A stretch of 13,370 nucleotides of DNA from Butyrivibrio sp. CAG:318 (GTDB lineage: Bacteria; Bacillota; Clostridia; Lachnospirales; Lachnospiraceae): contig FR889213.1 in assembly GCA_000431815.1 (NCBI GenBank), forward strand, positions 27,837-41,206, in the 5' to 3' direction. The notes beneath the pieces were generated by a model that was not told where the DNA came from, searched no databases, and worked only from the letters and a program-made list of their open reading frames with translations. This document shows, piece after piece, positions 12,984 through 13,370 of this stretch; position 1 is the stretch's first letter, and every line of letters begins with the position of its first letter. The translations under genes were made by a program, and so were the position numbers.

Positions 12984-13370
12984 CTACTGTGGTAAAATCA
13001 AAGTTGGATTTTTCAACAGTGTGGCAATAACCGGAGCATATTTAGATACTCCGTAGTCTTCAACAATACTGGTTATTCTAGCCCCTGCATCTTTTGATGA
13101 AGCTCCACATAAGAAAACCCTTTCATCAGCAGTTCCATAATCCAACACTATGAATCGATCATGAAATATACCGCCTGTCTTTTTCATTGATATTTTTACG
13201 GATGGATATTCTTTGCAAAAATCCGTATATTCTATATTATGAAGTTTATTATTCCCAACATTATCGCTGAATAAAGTAATATTTACTCCTGTAGGAGAAT
13301 TTTTAAGATGTACCAGCGTTCTTAATCCAATATAATTGTCAACGACATATATTGACGACTTTGCCTGCTT
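12984..13370 (-). CDS. PLD-like C-terminal domain, probably of an ORF6N-type protein (runs off right edge)
   Basis: The minus strand is open from the right edge to the stop at 12984, giving 128 residues that begin KQAKSSIYVVDNYIGLRTL and end TLLKNPTLILPQ. Motif H-x-R-x4-D in FHDRFIVLD, followed by LCGASSKDAG and ITSIVEDYG, is typical of the PLD-like domain at the C-terminus of ORF6N-type proteins; the usual HKD lysine is Arg here. In such proteins this domain directly follows DAAYIDIY, exactly the point where the ORF6N gene at 11960-12610 breaks off. The N-terminus lies outside the window. An internal ATG at 13187 is not a start. The pyrophosphatase-like gene follows after 6 bases, so both may share a transcript. 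Confidence 0.75.
   Translation of the reverse strand, partial: KQAKSSIYVVDNYIGLRTLVHLKNSPTGVNITLFSDNVGNNKLHNIEYTDFCKEYPSVKISMKKTGGIFHDRFIVLDYGTADERVFLCGASSKDAGARITSIVEDYGVSKYAPVIATLLKNPTLILPQ

Noticed and set aside
11960..13370. Insertion sequence or prophage at the right end
   Set aside because: No transposase, integrase, terminal inverted repeats or target duplications were seen; only the ORF6N domain hints at phage origin.

Overview
The window looks like chromosome of a low-to-mid GC Firmicute, most likely a Clostridia/Lachnospiraceae-type gut bacterium. This rests on the strong AGGAGG-type ribosome sites, many near-consensus sigma-A promoters with 17-bp spacers, a CIRCE/HrcA site, a DUF1292 protein, an HPr-like protein and the ORF6N/PLD-like gene type. 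No rRNA, tRNA, CRISPR array or complete mobile element was seen.

Left part (1-1906): the 5' end of a DHH-family phosphoesterase runs off the left edge on the minus strand. It is divergent from a two-gene plus-strand operon for an SsuB/SsuC-type (nitrate/sulfonate/taurine/HMP-like) ABC importer that has no substrate-binding protein beside it. A two-way terminator closes the operon. Next (1946-5055, minus) is a 904-residue fused ATPase-FtsX-type ABC exporter with a very good promoter and an inverted-repeat operator over its start site, preceded by a small HPr-like protein that contains no histidine.

Centre (5203-9910, minus): a protein-quality cluster read as maf, an 85-residue acidic protein, a PrsA/SurA-like parvulin lipoprotein, htpG and lepB. 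A perfect CIRCE element overlaps the end of the parvulin gene. Just downstream of it, the htpG promoter is embedded in two CTTTCWGAAAG palindromes that together also form a terminator-like hairpin. The secretion foldase, Hsp90 and signal peptidase together suggest a folding/export stress unit with two transcriptional entry points.

Right-centre (9910-11979): an Lrp/AsnC regulator with a terminator-like hairpin in its leader, a divergent DUF1292 protein, a single-domain cupin, and a HAD phosphatase/phosphoglucomutase-like gene sharing a back-to-back promoter with the cupin.

Right end (11960-13370, minus): an accessory, rearranged-looking stretch. It holds an ORF6N-domain protein that stops at the point where relatives continue into a PLD-like domain, a small inorganic-pyrophosphatase-like protein that seems to have lost its catalytic core, and the C-terminal PLD-like part of another protein running off the right edge. 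A perfect 27-bp palindrome lies inside the ORF6N gene. This segment and the htpG control region are the most interesting parts of the window.
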